A stretch of 64,000 bases of DNA from Allokutzneria multivorans (GTDB taxonomy: Bacteria > Actinomycetota > Actinomycetes > Mycobacteriales > Pseudonocardiaceae). Positions 1-8,413 of this stretch are shown piece by piece. Every line of letters starts with the position of its first letter. Positions within the stretch are counted from its first letter, which is position 1. A program made the translations under genes and the position numbers. The stretch covers positions 186,001-250,000 of the forward strand of contig NZ_BAABAL010000026.1 of NCBI RefSeq assembly GCF_039537405.1, given 5' to 3'. The notes below the pieces were generated by a model, which worked only from the letters and a program-made list of their open reading frames with translations, ran no database searches and was not told where the DNA came from.

Positions 1-475
1 GCAGGTGCACGACCGTGCGCGGGGCCATGGTGTGGACGAGGTACCTGGTCGCCGCGAGCTGGAAGACCAGCGGCTTGACGAAGGCGAGGTCACGGCCCTC
101 GCTCTCGTACGGCGGGTAGAAGGTCTCCGGGTGGGCGTCGAGCAGGCCACCCGCGAGGACCACCACGTCGACGCCGTGGACGCTGACCCGGTGCGCGGTG
201 ATGCGGGCCGAGATCTTCGCCGATTCGCCGTAGTCCTTCCACACCAAGGGGTCCAGCGGCACGTCGACGAGCAGTTCGTCCACGTAGTCCAGGTCGGTCA
301 TGTCGTAGTGCTCGCGCAGCAGGGGCAACGCGCCGTGCGCCGCCGTCAGACCGCTCACCCCGACACCCCGCGCGGACAGCGCCTGGCTCAGGTTCCACAG
401 GTAGACGGAGATGCCACCCTTGACGAGCCGGTGGTCGAACCCGCCGAACTCGTAGTGGCACTCAACGACATTCAC
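1..475 (-). CDS. glycosyltransferase, N-terminal part (truncated by window edge)
   Basis: Only the first 158 residues are visible; the gene runs off the left edge. Translation from GTG at 475 starts MNVVECHYEFGGFDH and continues through KGGISVYLWNLSQAL, which looks like the N-terminal Rossmann domain of starch/glycogen-synthase-like or GT4 glycosyltransferases, where a glycine loop followed by a long helix binds the acceptor side. The donor-binding domain lies outside the window. The GTG overlaps the TGA of the preceding small gene by 4 nt, so translation is probably coupled, and a purine-rich GAAAGG lies just upstream. The context with a sugar-phosphate cyclase suggests glycosylation of a cyclitol; that role is inference. 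Confidence 0.6.
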   Translation of the reverse strand, partial: MNVVECHYEFGGFDHRLVKGGISVYLWNLSQALSARGVGVSGLTAAHGALPLLREHYDMTDLDYVDELLVDVPLDPLVWKDYGESAKISARITAHRVSVHGVDVVVLAGGLLDAHPETFYPPYESEGRDLAFVKPLVFQLAATRYLVHTMAPRTVVHL

Positions 476-825
476 GAAGACCCTTTCAGGAAGTCGGCCG
501 AGGAGGCCAACGTTTGCCTCGGCGAGGGCACCGCCGGGCACACCTCGCTCTGCGCGGAGAAGGAGCTGAACATCGGCGAGAGGCGGACGCCGACCCGTTG
601 CCCCTGCGCGAAGGCGACGACCTCGTCCAGTTCGTCCACCGTCTGTCCGGAGACCACGACGACCGTGCCCAGCCAGCGCGCGTGCTCGACGGCGGCGACC
701 ATCTCCTTGTGCAGCGCGGGTTCCCCGCCCGTGACGTCCACATAGGACACTCCGAGCGCGGTCAGCTCCTGGTGGCCGTCGAAGACCGGCCGGCCGTGCC
801 GGAACCGGATGGGGGCGGTCGCCAC
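472..825 (-). CDS. short radical-SAM-like protein without the iron-sulfur motif
   Basis: This 117-residue protein starts at a GTG five bases after a strong GGAGG and ends overlapping the next gene by 4 nt, so it appears to be translated as part of the operon. The centre carries SYVDVTGGEPALHKEM, the second conserved segment of radical SAM barrels (the GGE motif that contacts the SAM amino group). The CxxxCxxC cluster loop that should precede it is absent, and so is the rest of the barrel. Either this is a decayed fragment of a radical SAM gene that kept its expression signals, or a short protein that only resembles one. Function unknown. Confidence 0.5.
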   Translation of the reverse strand: MATAPIRFRHGRPVFDGHQELTALGVSYVDVTGGEPALHKEMVAAVEHARWLGTVVVVSGQTVDELDEVVAFAQGQRVGVRLSPMFSSFSAQSEVCPAVPSPRQTLASSADFLKGSS

Positions 826-857
826 CGAGTCCTCCAAGGTCGCAGGGATGACCGGGA

Positions 858-2006
858 TCAGTTCGGGAAGGCGGTCAGCGACGCGCAGATCTCCTCGTCG
901 GTGACGTCGTCGGCGATCACCGTCTCGCCCAGTTCCACGGGCAGCACGAAGCGGATCAGCCCGTCGCGGATCTTGCGGATCTGCCCCATCGCGTCGATCG
1001 TGCGCTCGGCGTCGAGCTCGGCGGGCAGCTCGGCGAGGGTGGTCGGCAGCCCGACCGCGCTCAGCAGGCCGACGATCCGGTCGCGCACGCCCGCGTCGAG
1101 CAGGCCGCGGCGCTCGGCGATCCGCGAGGCGCAGGCCATGCCGAAGGCCACCGCCTCGCCGTGCAGCACCGGGCCGTAGCCGGTGACCGTCTCGACCGCG
1201 TGGCCGATGGTGTGGCCGAAGTTGAGCGGCCGCCGCAGGTCCTGCTCGTAGGGGTCCTTGGCGATCAGGCTGCACTTGATGGCGCTGGCACCGTGTACCA
1301 GACGGGCCACGGTGTCGGGGTCGGCGGCCAGGATGTCGGTCTGCTTCAGCTCGATCAGCTCGAACAGCTCGGGCGAGGCGATGACGCCCTTCTTGATCGC
1401 TTCGGCCAGGCCTGCGCGCAGCTGCCTGCGGTCCAGCGTCGCCAGGTAGCCGACGTTGGTGATCACGGCCTTGGGCTGGTAGAAGGCGCCGATGAGGTTC
1501 TTCGCGCTCGGGTGGTCGACGGCGACCTTGCCGCCGAGGGCGGCGTCCACGTCGGCCAGCAGCGTGGTCGGCACGTTGATGTAGGGCACCCCGCGCATGT
1601 ACGCGCTGGCCACCCAGCCGACGGTGTCGATCACCACGCCGCCGCCGACGGCGACCACGACGTCCCTGCGCACGAGCTCGGTCGCGGCCAGCCAGTCCAG
1701 CAGCGCGGTCGCGGTGGCCACGCTCTTGTTGGCCTCACCGGCGGGGAAGGAGGTCAGCACGACCTCCAGCCCGGCCGCGCGCAGCCCCTCGGCCAGCCGC
1801 CGCGTGTGCAGCTCGGCGACGTCGTCGTCGGTGATCATCGCGACGCGCCTGCCGTCCAGCTCGGCGATCAGCCTGGCGAGGGCGTCGGCCTCGGAGCGGC
1901 AGACGTGCACCGGGTACTCATCGCGCCGGTCGGCGGCGCCGATCACCACGGCGTCCGGGTCCTGTGGCAGGGGAAGCCTCTCGGACACGCGGACATACGA
2001 ACTCAT
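858..2006 (-). CDS. sugar-phosphate cyclase, sedoheptulose-7-phosphate cyclase / dehydroquinate synthase superfamily
   Basis: The 382-residue protein has the full layout of the superfamily. It has an NAD-binding Rossmann part with GGGVVIDTVGWVAS and VPTTLLADVDA near residues 115-155, KNLIGAFYQPKA, AGLAEAIKKGVI, and the metal-binding histidine motif NFGHTIGHAVE near residue 265. Members cyclise a ketose phosphate using NAD and a divalent metal, giving dehydroquinate, 2-epi-5-epi-valiolone, 2-epi-valiolone or related cyclitols. The company of a glycosyltransferase, with no shikimate genes nearby, favours a C7-cyclitol (sedoheptulose 7-phosphate) cyclase over aroB, but I cannot fix the product from sequence alone. 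ATG at 2006 follows GTGGGGGAG; a GTG 15 nt upstream is the alternative start. Confidence 0.8.
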   Translation of the reverse strand: MSSYVRVSERLPLPQDPDAVVIGAADRRDEYPVHVCRSEADALARLIAELDGRRVAMITDDDVAELHTRRLAEGLRAAGLEVVLTSFPAGEANKSVATATALLDWLAATELVRRDVVVAVGGGVVIDTVGWVASAYMRGVPYINVPTTLLADVDAALGGKVAVDHPSAKNLIGAFYQPKAVITNVGYLATLDRRQLRAGLAEAIKKGVIASPELFELIELKQTDILAADPDTVARLVHGASAIKCSLIAKDPYEQDLRRPLNFGHTIGHAVETVTGYGPVLHGEAVAFGMACASRIAERRGLLDAGVRDRIVGLLSAVGLPTTLAELPAELDAERTIDAMGQIRKIRDGLIRFVLPVELGETVIADDVTDEEICASLTAFPN

Positions 2007-2310
2007 CGCTCCCCCACCCACTGCGTCGGCCCTGTCGCCCTTCCAGTTGTAATGACTGTTCAGGCTCGTTCAAAACCACCCGCTTCCGCATTCTTGAGCC
2101 GGCGGAGGGGCATGGGGGCGCTCGGGCTCCGTATAATGGCGAATCTCTTTGGCAGTTGACCAAGTGATTCCTGCGAACGCCGCGACTGGTCCGTTCGGCC
2201 CACGACGATCTTGGCAATAGTGGTCAGCGCGCTTTGGTTTTTCTGATGTGCGATTGACAACCGCTCTCTGGACAAACCGTGAAGGATCTCTCGCAGAGAT
2301 CTCAAAGCAC
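2007..2310. other. non-coding upstream region of the cyclitol cluster
   Basis: About 300 bases, noticeably less GC-rich than the flanking genes, separate the cyclase start from the end of the VLRF1 gene. I see no convincing open reading frame. The stretch should contain the promoter of the minus-strand cyclase cluster and, at its right end, the terminator hairpin of the VLRF1 gene. Confidence 0.5.
2285..2301 (-). terminator. hairpin downstream of the VLRF1 gene
   Basis: A perfect 7-bp stem GATCTCT / AGAGATC with a 3-base loop lies 10 bases beyond the minus-strand stop at 2311. It has no T tract, so termination is plausible but not certain. Confidence 0.4.
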
Positions 2311-2982
2311 CTACCGGTCGAACAGGACGATCTCCACCGCGCGCGCGGACTCCGCGGCCTCGTCGAGCACCCGTCTGCGTGGTTCGGCGACCGGGAGCAC
2401 CCTCGGCTCGGCCCTGGCGAACAGCTCGCCGAGCCGCCGATCGGCCCGCAGAGCCTCCAGCGCCTGGCGGTCCCCACCCAGCACGACGGCCTCCACCGAC
2501 GCCAGCTCGGGAAGCAGCACCCTGGCCACCGTGTCGGCGGCGTCGGAGAGCGACAACCGGGCCTGGCCCTCGCGGCGCCGGGCGAAGCGCTGCTGCGACC
2601 AGCCGCCCGCCTTGTTCCTTCCGTGCACCTGCCTGCGGTCGGTGCTGGAGGACAGGACGTGGCCGTTCTCCGCTATCCCGACGCTGTGCCCGCCGAGGCG
2701 CACCAGCACCAGCGCGATCCGCCTCGGCCGCGACGCGTGCTCCAGCAGCTCGTCGACGGCCAGCCCCTCGCGGCGCACCGGCTCCGGCAGGGCGAGCCCG
2801 CCGTAGCCGACCTCGACCTCCGCCCGCGCGCCGTCGACCGCGGTGACAACGACCCTGGTGGTACTCAGTTCAGAACGGGTCACGCCCCCGTGCCGGTCCC
2901 CGAAGCGCGCGAACCACCCCGCGAGGCGCTCCGGCGGGATCTCGACGGCCCTGCCGCCACCGGCGACCTCCCGGGCCCTCAT
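2311..2982 (-). CDS. VLRF1-family (acVLRF1) peptidyl-tRNA hydrolase-like protein
   Basis: This 223-residue protein matches the actinobacterial VLRF1/Vms1-like release factor family. The key segment is GRNKAGGWSQQRFARRRE near residues 125-142: family members use a glutamine in this loop to cleave peptidyl-tRNA on split large ribosomal subunits. A C-terminal alpha/beta part similar to eRF1 domain 3 follows. ATG at 2982 is chosen because the reading frame upstream has no similar sequence. It lies 13 nt downstream of the methyltransferase-like gene, so the two may be one transcript. The likely role is ribosome quality control; the family link is from established knowledge. Confidence 0.8.
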   Translation of the reverse strand: MRAREVAGGGRAVEIPPERLAGWFARFGDRHGGVTRSELSTTRVVVTAVDGARAEVEVGYGGLALPEPVRREGLAVDELLEHASRPRRIALVLVRLGGHSVGIAENGHVLSSSTDRRQVHGRNKAGGWSQQRFARRREGQARLSLSDAADTVARVLLPELASVEAVVLGGDRQALEALRADRRLGELFARAEPRVLPVAEPRRRVLDEAAESARAVEIVLFDR

Positions 2983-2995
2983 CGAGGGACCGTGT

Positions 2996-3580
2996 TCATC
3001 GAGGAGCCGCCGCCACCCACAGCGGCAGCGGATGGCCGGTGTCCTTGGGCGCCAAGCGTTGCACCGCGACGAAACCCGCTTCGGCGAGCGCGCGCTCCAT
3101 GTCCTCGGCACCGAGCACCTGGTGCCGCGTGGAGACGGAGCTGGCGACCTCCCAGCCGGCCTGCCCGCGCACCAGCTGCACGACCTCGAGGCCGTAGTTG
3201 GAGCCGTCGTCGGCCCAGTCCCACAGCTGCACGGTGACCTGGCGGTCCTGGCCGTGGCCGGTGACCCTCGGCGGCGGCGCGGTCGGCCGCAACGGGCCGA
3301 GCCTGTCCAGCTCGGGCACGGCGGCGATGAGCAGCCCGCCCGGCGCGAGCGAGCGGCAGGCCCTGGTCAGCGCGGCGGTGAGGGCGTTGTCGTGGGCGAG
3401 CCTCGGCAGCAGGTCGTCACCGGAGCGCACCACGTCGACCGGGACGGCCACGATGCCGTCGAGCAGGTCCACCAGATCGACGGTGCGGTGCCTGCCGGGA
3501 CCGAGTACCGCCGCGGCGACCTCGGCGAACACCTCGGTCGCGCCGGTCTGGAACGCGAGTCCGTCACGAACGCTGGTCAC
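2996..3580 (-). CDS. class I methyltransferase-like protein lacking the SAM-binding loop
   Basis: The 194-residue protein resembles the C-terminal two thirds of small class I SAM-dependent methyltransferases: ACRSLAPGGLLIAAVPE corresponds to the conserved strand after the SAM fold, and VQLWDWADDGSNYGLEV plus GAEDMERALAEAGF to the substrate lid and last helix. The glycine-rich motif I that binds SAM (normally VLDxGxGxG near residue 45) cannot be found; the region reads VDLLDGIVAVPVDV. It may be inactive, a regulatory homologue, or an N-terminally eroded gene. GTG at 3580 sits 6 nt after a TACTCT box, consistent with leaderless transcription. Confidence 0.55.
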   Translation of the reverse strand: MTSVRDGLAFQTGATEVFAEVAAAVLGPGRHRTVDLVDLLDGIVAVPVDVVRSGDDLLPRLAHDNALTAALTRACRSLAPGGLLIAAVPELDRLGPLRPTAPPPRVTGHGQDRQVTVQLWDWADDGSNYGLEVVQLVRGQAGWEVASSVSTRHQVLGAEDMERALAEAGFVAVQRLAPKDTGHPLPLWVAAAPR

Positions 3581-3586
3581 GGGCAA

Positions 3587-3592
3587 AGAGTA
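3587..3592 (-). promoter_or_regulatory. -10 box of the methyltransferase-like gene
   Basis: TACTCT ends 6 nt before the GTG start and fits the TANNNT rule for actinobacterial leaderless promoters. No clear -35 was seen. Confidence 0.4.
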
Positions 3593-3656
3593 GGGCCACG
3601 AGCCCCCGCTGCCCAGCCCGCCCTCGGGTTGTGGCAACCGATTGCGGCACGCCGAA

Positions 3657-3690
3657 CGACCCCGCCCGCCCGGGTGGGCGGACGGGGTCG
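3657..3690 (-). terminator. strong GC hairpin after the protease gene
   Basis: CGACCCCG and CGGGGTCG arms, extended by CCGCCC / GGGCGG, form a nearly perfect 15-bp stem with a 4-base loop, 17 bases beyond the stop of the protease gene. It is a typical high-GC terminator without a long U tract. Confidence 0.65.
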
Positions 3691-3706
3691 CGGGGAGCGG
3701 GTGGAG

Positions 3707-6511
3707 CTAGTTCACGTAACCGTTGAGCTTCAAGGAGATCGAGCGGATCGAGCCCTTGTCGGAGGACACCGCGTCCACCGCCTTGAAGGTCCACGTGCCG
3801 TCGGCGGAGGACTTCGCCAGAGCCGACAGCGCGGTGGTCGGCCGCCACGTCCCGGTGAACGGAGCCTGGGTCTGGGACACCGAGGAGAACGGCTGCGCGG
3901 CCGTGTCGTCGAAGACCACCTGGCACAGGTTGTTGCCGTTGCCACCGTTGCGCTGGAACAGCGTCGCCGTCACCCCACCGGGTGAGGTCAGCGTGCCGAC
4001 CAGGTCACTCGCGTAGGTGTGGTCGATGCCGACGGTCGTGGAGCCCTCGGTCGCCGAGCAGGTCGCGCCGTCCACCGAGAACGCCAGCTTCGACGGCAGG
4101 CCCACCCCCGAGACCGGCAGCTGCACGCTGACGCCCTCGGAGTTGCCGTCCGGGATCGCCACCGGGGCGCCGGCGTAGCTGAAGGTCTTGGTCTCGCTGG
4201 AGGGCTGGCCGACCGGGACGGCGAACTTCTGCGTGGTCGGGGACAGCGATCCGGCGAAGCTGACCTTGGCCTCCAGGGTGACCGGGACGCCGACCTGGTG
4301 GCTGGCGGGCACGGTCAGGGTGAAGGAGTTCAGCGCGGTCTGGCCCGGCTCGACGGTGCCGTACGACTTGGAACGCGGTCCCACGGTGACGCCGGGGGTG
4401 GGGCTGGTCAGCACGACGCTGACCGAGGAGGCCGTGCCGTCGCCGCCGTTGCGCACGGGCAGCTTGACCTCGGCGGTGTTGCCCGGCTTCAGGTACGGGC
4501 TGCCGGTGGTGGGCACCACGGTCGGCGACTCGGCCTTGGCCAGCGGCTGCGGGCTGGCGCCGGTGTAGGCCAGCACCTTGTCCGCCATGACGATCCCGGC
4601 GCCGGCGCGGTTGTCCACGCCGGGAGCCGCGATGTCCAGCGCGGTCTTGGTGAGCGCGTCCCGCACATCGGCGGTGCTCATGCCCGGGTTGCCGGAGAGC
4701 ACCAGGCCCGCGATCGCGGCGGCGTGCGGCGCGGCTGCGGAGGTGCCGAAGAACGGCGAGAATCCGGGCGTCTTGGTGGCGACGCCGTCGGCCGCGGTGA
4801 TGTCCGGCTTCTGGCGCACCTCACCGGCCGGCGAGGCGACCGGGGTGCCGTCGGCGTTGAAGAACACGCGGCGCGGGCCGTCGGAGCTGAAGCGCTCCAA
4901 CTTCGAGGCACCGCTGAAGGTGTCGGGGTACGGGCCCGCCGGGTTGGCCGGGTCGCCCGGCTCCTGCGATCCGGTCCACGCGCCGGCCGCCGGGGTGGCG
5001 GCCACGCTGAAGGCGTCCTTGGCTGCGGAGTGGCCACGGGTCACACCGGGGGTGTTGAAGCCCTTGAGGTCGCCGCTGTCGCGGAAACGCCCGCGCAGCG
5101 CGGACAACGACAGGTACTTGTCGTCACCGCGGAACTTCACGACCGCCACGTTGAGCCCACCGGCGGAGGGGTTGACCCGCTCGTACGGGTCGGCCTGGCC
5201 GGTCTGCACGTTCTGGCTGAAGCCGACCACGTTGCCGGAACCGTCCAGCAGGTACAGGTCGTAGTCGTTGGTGGAGCGGCCGAGCGCGTCGTTCCACCAC
5301 AGCAGCACCGGGATGTTGCGCGAGTTCGCCGACAGCGGGTTGACGATCTGCGTGCCCGCGGCGGTCGCGTCGAAGTCGTGGGCGGAGCCGGCGTAGCGGC
5401 CGACGCTCTTGCCCGAGTCGACGAAGTTGCCCTCCCAGTGACCCGCGCTGCCGTCGGCGACGTTGCCCTCGTTGCCCGCGGAGGAGAAGAACAGCCCGCC
5501 GTCCTTGGTGACGTCGTTGACGGCCTGGGCGATGATGCCGTCCTGGAACGGCGACTCGTTGAAGTACAGGACGTCGTCCACGATCACGTCGCACTTCTTC
5601 TCGAAGCGCAGCGCGCGGATGTTGTCGGCGAAGCTGGCGTCACCGTTGAACGCGGTGGCGAAGCCCAGCTCGGCGCCGGGGGCCACGTCGTGCAGGATCT
5701 CCAGCATCGCCGAGCCCTCGTCGCCGCTGCCCTCCTGCCCGGCGAGCACGTCGACCTGCGGCAGCTCACCGGCGGCCTGGAGTGCCGCGAGGGAGTCGAT
5801 GCCGTCGGAGAGCGCGCAGAGCTTCACGCCGAGGCCGCTGATCTTGAACTGCGAGCGCGCCGTGTCCGAGGCGTGCGCGCGGTCGCCCTGCGAGGTCAGC
5901 GCGGCGGAGCGGCTGCGGACCGCCGCCTTCGCCTGCTCCGCGAGCCGGTTCGCCCGCGCTTCCTTGGACTCGCCCTTGGCGGTGCTGGTCTTCAACTCGC
6001 CCGGCGAGGTCGCGCGCGAGGTCATCGCGTCGCTGGCCGCGTCGATCAGCACGACGTCCTCGCGCGCGGCGATGCCGTTGACCGCGCCGAGCGGCAGCTC
6101 CGCCCGCACGGTCCTGGTCTGCGAGGAGGTGTGCCGGATCGCACCGCCCGCCTTGCGGATCGCGCCGGTGAGCAGGTCGGTGACCTTGTCGGCGCGGATG
6201 TCCACGAGCACCGTGTCGGCGTCGGTCACGGTGACGCCGGTGTTCAGGCGCGGCAGGTTCGCGGTGAGCGCGCCCCTGCGGATGCGGTTCTCCACCACCA
6301 GGCGACTGTCCACTTTGGACTCCGCTTTGGACAGGGAGCCCTTGATCCGCTGGAGCTCGGCGATCTGCGCGGCGCTGGTGTCGTTCAGGCGGCCCGGATC
6401 GGCCTTCCCCTGCGCCTGTGCGGGACTCACCACGCCCATCGCCAACAAGAGCGCGGTCGCACCGGCCGTCATCATTCCGATGGAACGTGACGGTCGTAAA
6501 GCTCGTGCCAC
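3707..6511 (-). CDS. secreted subtilisin/sedolisin-like serine protease with CARDB-like and P domains
   Basis: The 934-residue product begins with a Sec signal peptide (hydrophobic TAGATALLLAMGVV, cleavage after PAQA). The protease domain spans roughly residues 225-650: the catalytic aspartate in ALSDGIDSL (about 236), DEGSAMLEI (about 265), the oxyanion stretch SSAGNEG (about 346) and the serine motif FFGTSAAAPHAAA (Ser about 591). The usual subtilisin histidine is replaced by the glutamate of DEGS, as in S53-like members of the S8/S53 clan. A CARDB-type beta domain follows (about 670-760), and a proprotein-convertase P domain forms the C-terminus. GTG at 6511 follows GGGGGAGG. The role is extracellular protein degradation; the gene is monocistronic. 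Confidence 0.85.
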   Translation of the reverse strand: MARALRPSRSIGMMTAGATALLLAMGVVSPAQAQGKADPGRLNDTSAAQIAELQRIKGSLSKAESKVDSRLVVENRIRRGALTANLPRLNTGVTVTDADTVLVDIRADKVTDLLTGAIRKAGGAIRHTSSQTRTVRAELPLGAVNGIAAREDVVLIDAASDAMTSRATSPGELKTSTAKGESKEARANRLAEQAKAAVRSRSAALTSQGDRAHASDTARSQFKISGLGVKLCALSDGIDSLAALQAAGELPQVDVLAGQEGSGDEGSAMLEILHDVAPGAELGFATAFNGDASFADNIRALRFEKKCDVIVDDVLYFNESPFQDGIIAQAVNDVTKDGGLFFSSAGNEGNVADGSAGHWEGNFVDSGKSVGRYAGSAHDFDATAAGTQIVNPLSANSRNIPVLLWWNDALGRSTNDYDLYLLDGSGNVVGFSQNVQTGQADPYERVNPSAGGLNVAVVKFRGDDKYLSLSALRGRFRDSGDLKGFNTPGVTRGHSAAKDAFSVAATPAAGAWTGSQEPGDPANPAGPYPDTFSGASKLERFSSDGPRRVFFNADGTPVASPAGEVRQKPDITAADGVATKTPGFSPFFGTSAAAPHAAAIAGLVLSGNPGMSTADVRDALTKTALDIAAPGVDNRAGAGIVMADKVLAYTGASPQPLAKAESPTVVPTTGSPYLKPGNTAEVKLPVRNGGDGTASSVSVVLTSPTPGVTVGPRSKSYGTVEPGQTALNSFTLTVPASHQVGVPVTLEAKVSFAGSLSPTTQKFAVPVGQPSSETKTFSYAGAPVAIPDGNSEGVSVQLPVSGVGLPSKLAFSVDGATCSATEGSTTVGIDHTYASDLVGTLTSPGGVTATLFQRNGGNGNNLCQVVFDDTAAQPFSSVSQTQAPFTGTWRPTTALSALAKSSADGTWTFKAVDAVSSDKGSIRSISLKLNGYVN

Positions 6512-6734
6512 GGGCCCTCCCCCGTGTCGTGCGTGCCCCGACTCACGCGAATCCAAGCGGGCCGGTGATCCGGCCGAGGGCTAAAACTAAGCACACGACA
6601 ACCGCAGGTCAGCGGCCTTTCGGGTGACATGCCACGAACCGAGACAGTGAACAGTCAAGTATTGACAAGCCCAGTTGACGCCATTCGCCACGCTTTTCCG
6701 GGGAACGCCGGAAAGGGAATGACACCGAATGGCC

Positions 6735-8309
6735 CTAGAGGACGAACGCGTCCGTCCACAGTTGACCGGTTCGTCCGGAAAGCGCGTCCAGCATGGCAAC
6801 GGCCTGGGTGTCGGTGAGCGAGCAGACGAAGTCCACAATGGCCCGGCCTCGTGCCAGCGCGCGGATCGCGTCGCGGCCGGTCGGCTGCTCACCGGTGGCG
6901 CCGACCAGCGCGTCGGGCACGTGGTGGGACAGCGCGGTGTACTCAGCGTCGGCCAGCTCCACCAGGTCGTGCAGCCGCCTCGGCAGCCGCGCGGCCTCGT
7001 GCCGATCGGTCAGCCACTGGTCGAGCGCTTCGACCAATGTGGTCAGCAGGCGTGCCTGACCTCGTTGGTGCAACGCGAGATCCGGCCGCTCCAGCACGAA
7101 GCGGTGGTGCACGAACTTGAGCACCTGGACCTCGTGCCACTGCTGCGGCGCGAGCGCCACGTGCGCCGAGCGGGCGGGCGGATCGGCGAGCACGGTCAGC
7201 CCGTCGACCAGCCGCCCGGTCCAGCGCGCGGAGAACTCGGCGACGTTCTGCTCCGCCTCCGCCGAGCCGTCGAAGGGCACCGCGAGCAAACCGTCCACCA
7301 GCTCGTGCCGCACCCGCGCGACGGCGAGCATGAACGCCTCGTCGTCGTAGATCCACGCGTCCTTCAGGTGCAGCCTGCGCCGCAGCTTCTCCAGCGACCG
7401 CCCGGGTTTGCGGATCTCGGCCGCCAGCTCCGCCGGGGTCAGCGCCGCGAGTTCCGGTGCTTGGTTCAACCAGGTACTCAGTTCCGCCGACACCGTGGCG
7501 TGCTGGAGCACTCCGACCCGGTGGAAGTCCTCGACGTCGTGGATGGCGTAGGCGATGTCGTCGGCGTTGTCCATCACCGACGCCTCGACGGTCTGCTGCC
7601 AGGCGTCGATGCGCCCGGAGAACGGCATCCGGGACTGCGCCATGTCGTCGAGCTCGGTGACGTAGACGGAGAACTTCGCCGAGCCGCTGCCCTTGGCGTC
7701 ACCGGGTTCCGCGGCTCCGCGCGGCGGCACCGGCATCAGTCGCGGGTGCTCCCTCGGGTGCGACAGGCGGGTCCACGGGTACTTGAGCATGGCCGCGCGC
7801 ACCGCCACGGTCAGGTCCAGTCCGACGGCGGAGGGGCCGCGGACGTCGGTGGTGGTGACGATGCGGAAGGACTGCGCGTTGCCCTCGAAGCCGTCCGGAA
7901 GGCCGAAGCGGTGCCGCGCGACCCGGTCGAGCACCTGCTCGCCGAGGTGCCCGAAGGGCGGGTGCCCCAGGTCGTGCGCGAGCGCCGCGGCCTCGACGAC
8001 GTCCGGGTCGCAGCCGCCGAGCTGGGTGATCAGCTCGGCGTGCGCGGGGTCGGCGACGAGGCGTTCCGCGACCGCGCGGGCGACCTGGGCGACCTTGATG
8101 CTGTGGGTGAGCCGGTTGTGCACGAGCAGCCCGGAGCCCGAGGGGCTGATCACCTGGGTGACCCCGCCGAGCCTGCTGAAGAACGGGGAGCTGGCCACCC
8201 GGTCCCGGTCGGCGCGGAACGGGCTGGCCGCCAGGTCGACGGCGGGCGGTTTCTCGCCCTCCGCCTCGGAGCGGCGCAGTTCCCTCGGGTCCAGGAGTGG
8301 ATCGTGCAT
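6735..8309 (-). CDS. dgt: deoxyguanosinetriphosphate triphosphohydrolase (dGTPase)
   Basis: The 524-residue HD-superfamily enzyme hydrolyses dGTP to deoxyguanosine and triphosphate, controlling dNTP pools. Visible metal ligands are the histidine of HNRLTHS (near residue 65) and the HD pair in AHDLGHPPFGH (near 113). A further conserved segment DNADDIAYAIHDVEDF lies near residue 245. Length agrees with the long actinobacterial form. ATG at 8309 starts MHDPLLDPREL, preceded by a TACCGT box 6 nt away, so it is probably leaderless. A much longer reading frame upstream of this ATG has no family similarity and was not used. Confidence 0.9.
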   Translation of the reverse strand: MHDPLLDPRELRRSEAEGEKPPAVDLAASPFRADRDRVASSPFFSRLGGVTQVISPSGSGLLVHNRLTHSIKVAQVARAVAERLVADPAHAELITQLGGCDPDVVEAAALAHDLGHPPFGHLGEQVLDRVARHRFGLPDGFEGNAQSFRIVTTTDVRGPSAVGLDLTVAVRAAMLKYPWTRLSHPREHPRLMPVPPRGAAEPGDAKGSGSAKFSVYVTELDDMAQSRMPFSGRIDAWQQTVEASVMDNADDIAYAIHDVEDFHRVGVLQHATVSAELSTWLNQAPELAALTPAELAAEIRKPGRSLEKLRRRLHLKDAWIYDDEAFMLAVARVRHELVDGLLAVPFDGSAEAEQNVAEFSARWTGRLVDGLTVLADPPARSAHVALAPQQWHEVQVLKFVHHRFVLERPDLALHQRGQARLLTTLVEALDQWLTDRHEAARLPRRLHDLVELADAEYTALSHHVPDALVGATGEQPTGRDAIRALARGRAIVDFVCSLTDTQAVAMLDALSGRTGQLWTDAFVL

Positions 8310-8315
8310 GCCGCC

Positions 8316-8321
8316 ACGGTA
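8316..8321 (-). promoter_or_regulatory. -10 box of dgt
   Basis: TACCGT followed by 6 nt and the ATG start; leaderless layout. Confidence 0.4.
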
Positions 8322-8413
8322 TCCCGGGCGGCGCGCACCGGCCCTCAGACGGGAGGGTTCCGGTGGGTGTCCTTCTTGTACCTCACCGTGACGCACGCGA
8401 AGGAGCTTCGGTT

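Noticed and set aside
2248..3237. 329-codon frame on the plus strand
   Set aside because: Antisense of the VLRF1 and methyltransferase-like genes; low-complexity arginine/proline composition.
4019..6490. 823-codon open frame on the plus strand
   Set aside because: It is the antisense of the protease gene; composition is arginine- and glycine-rich without any domain, as expected for a high-GC shadow frame.
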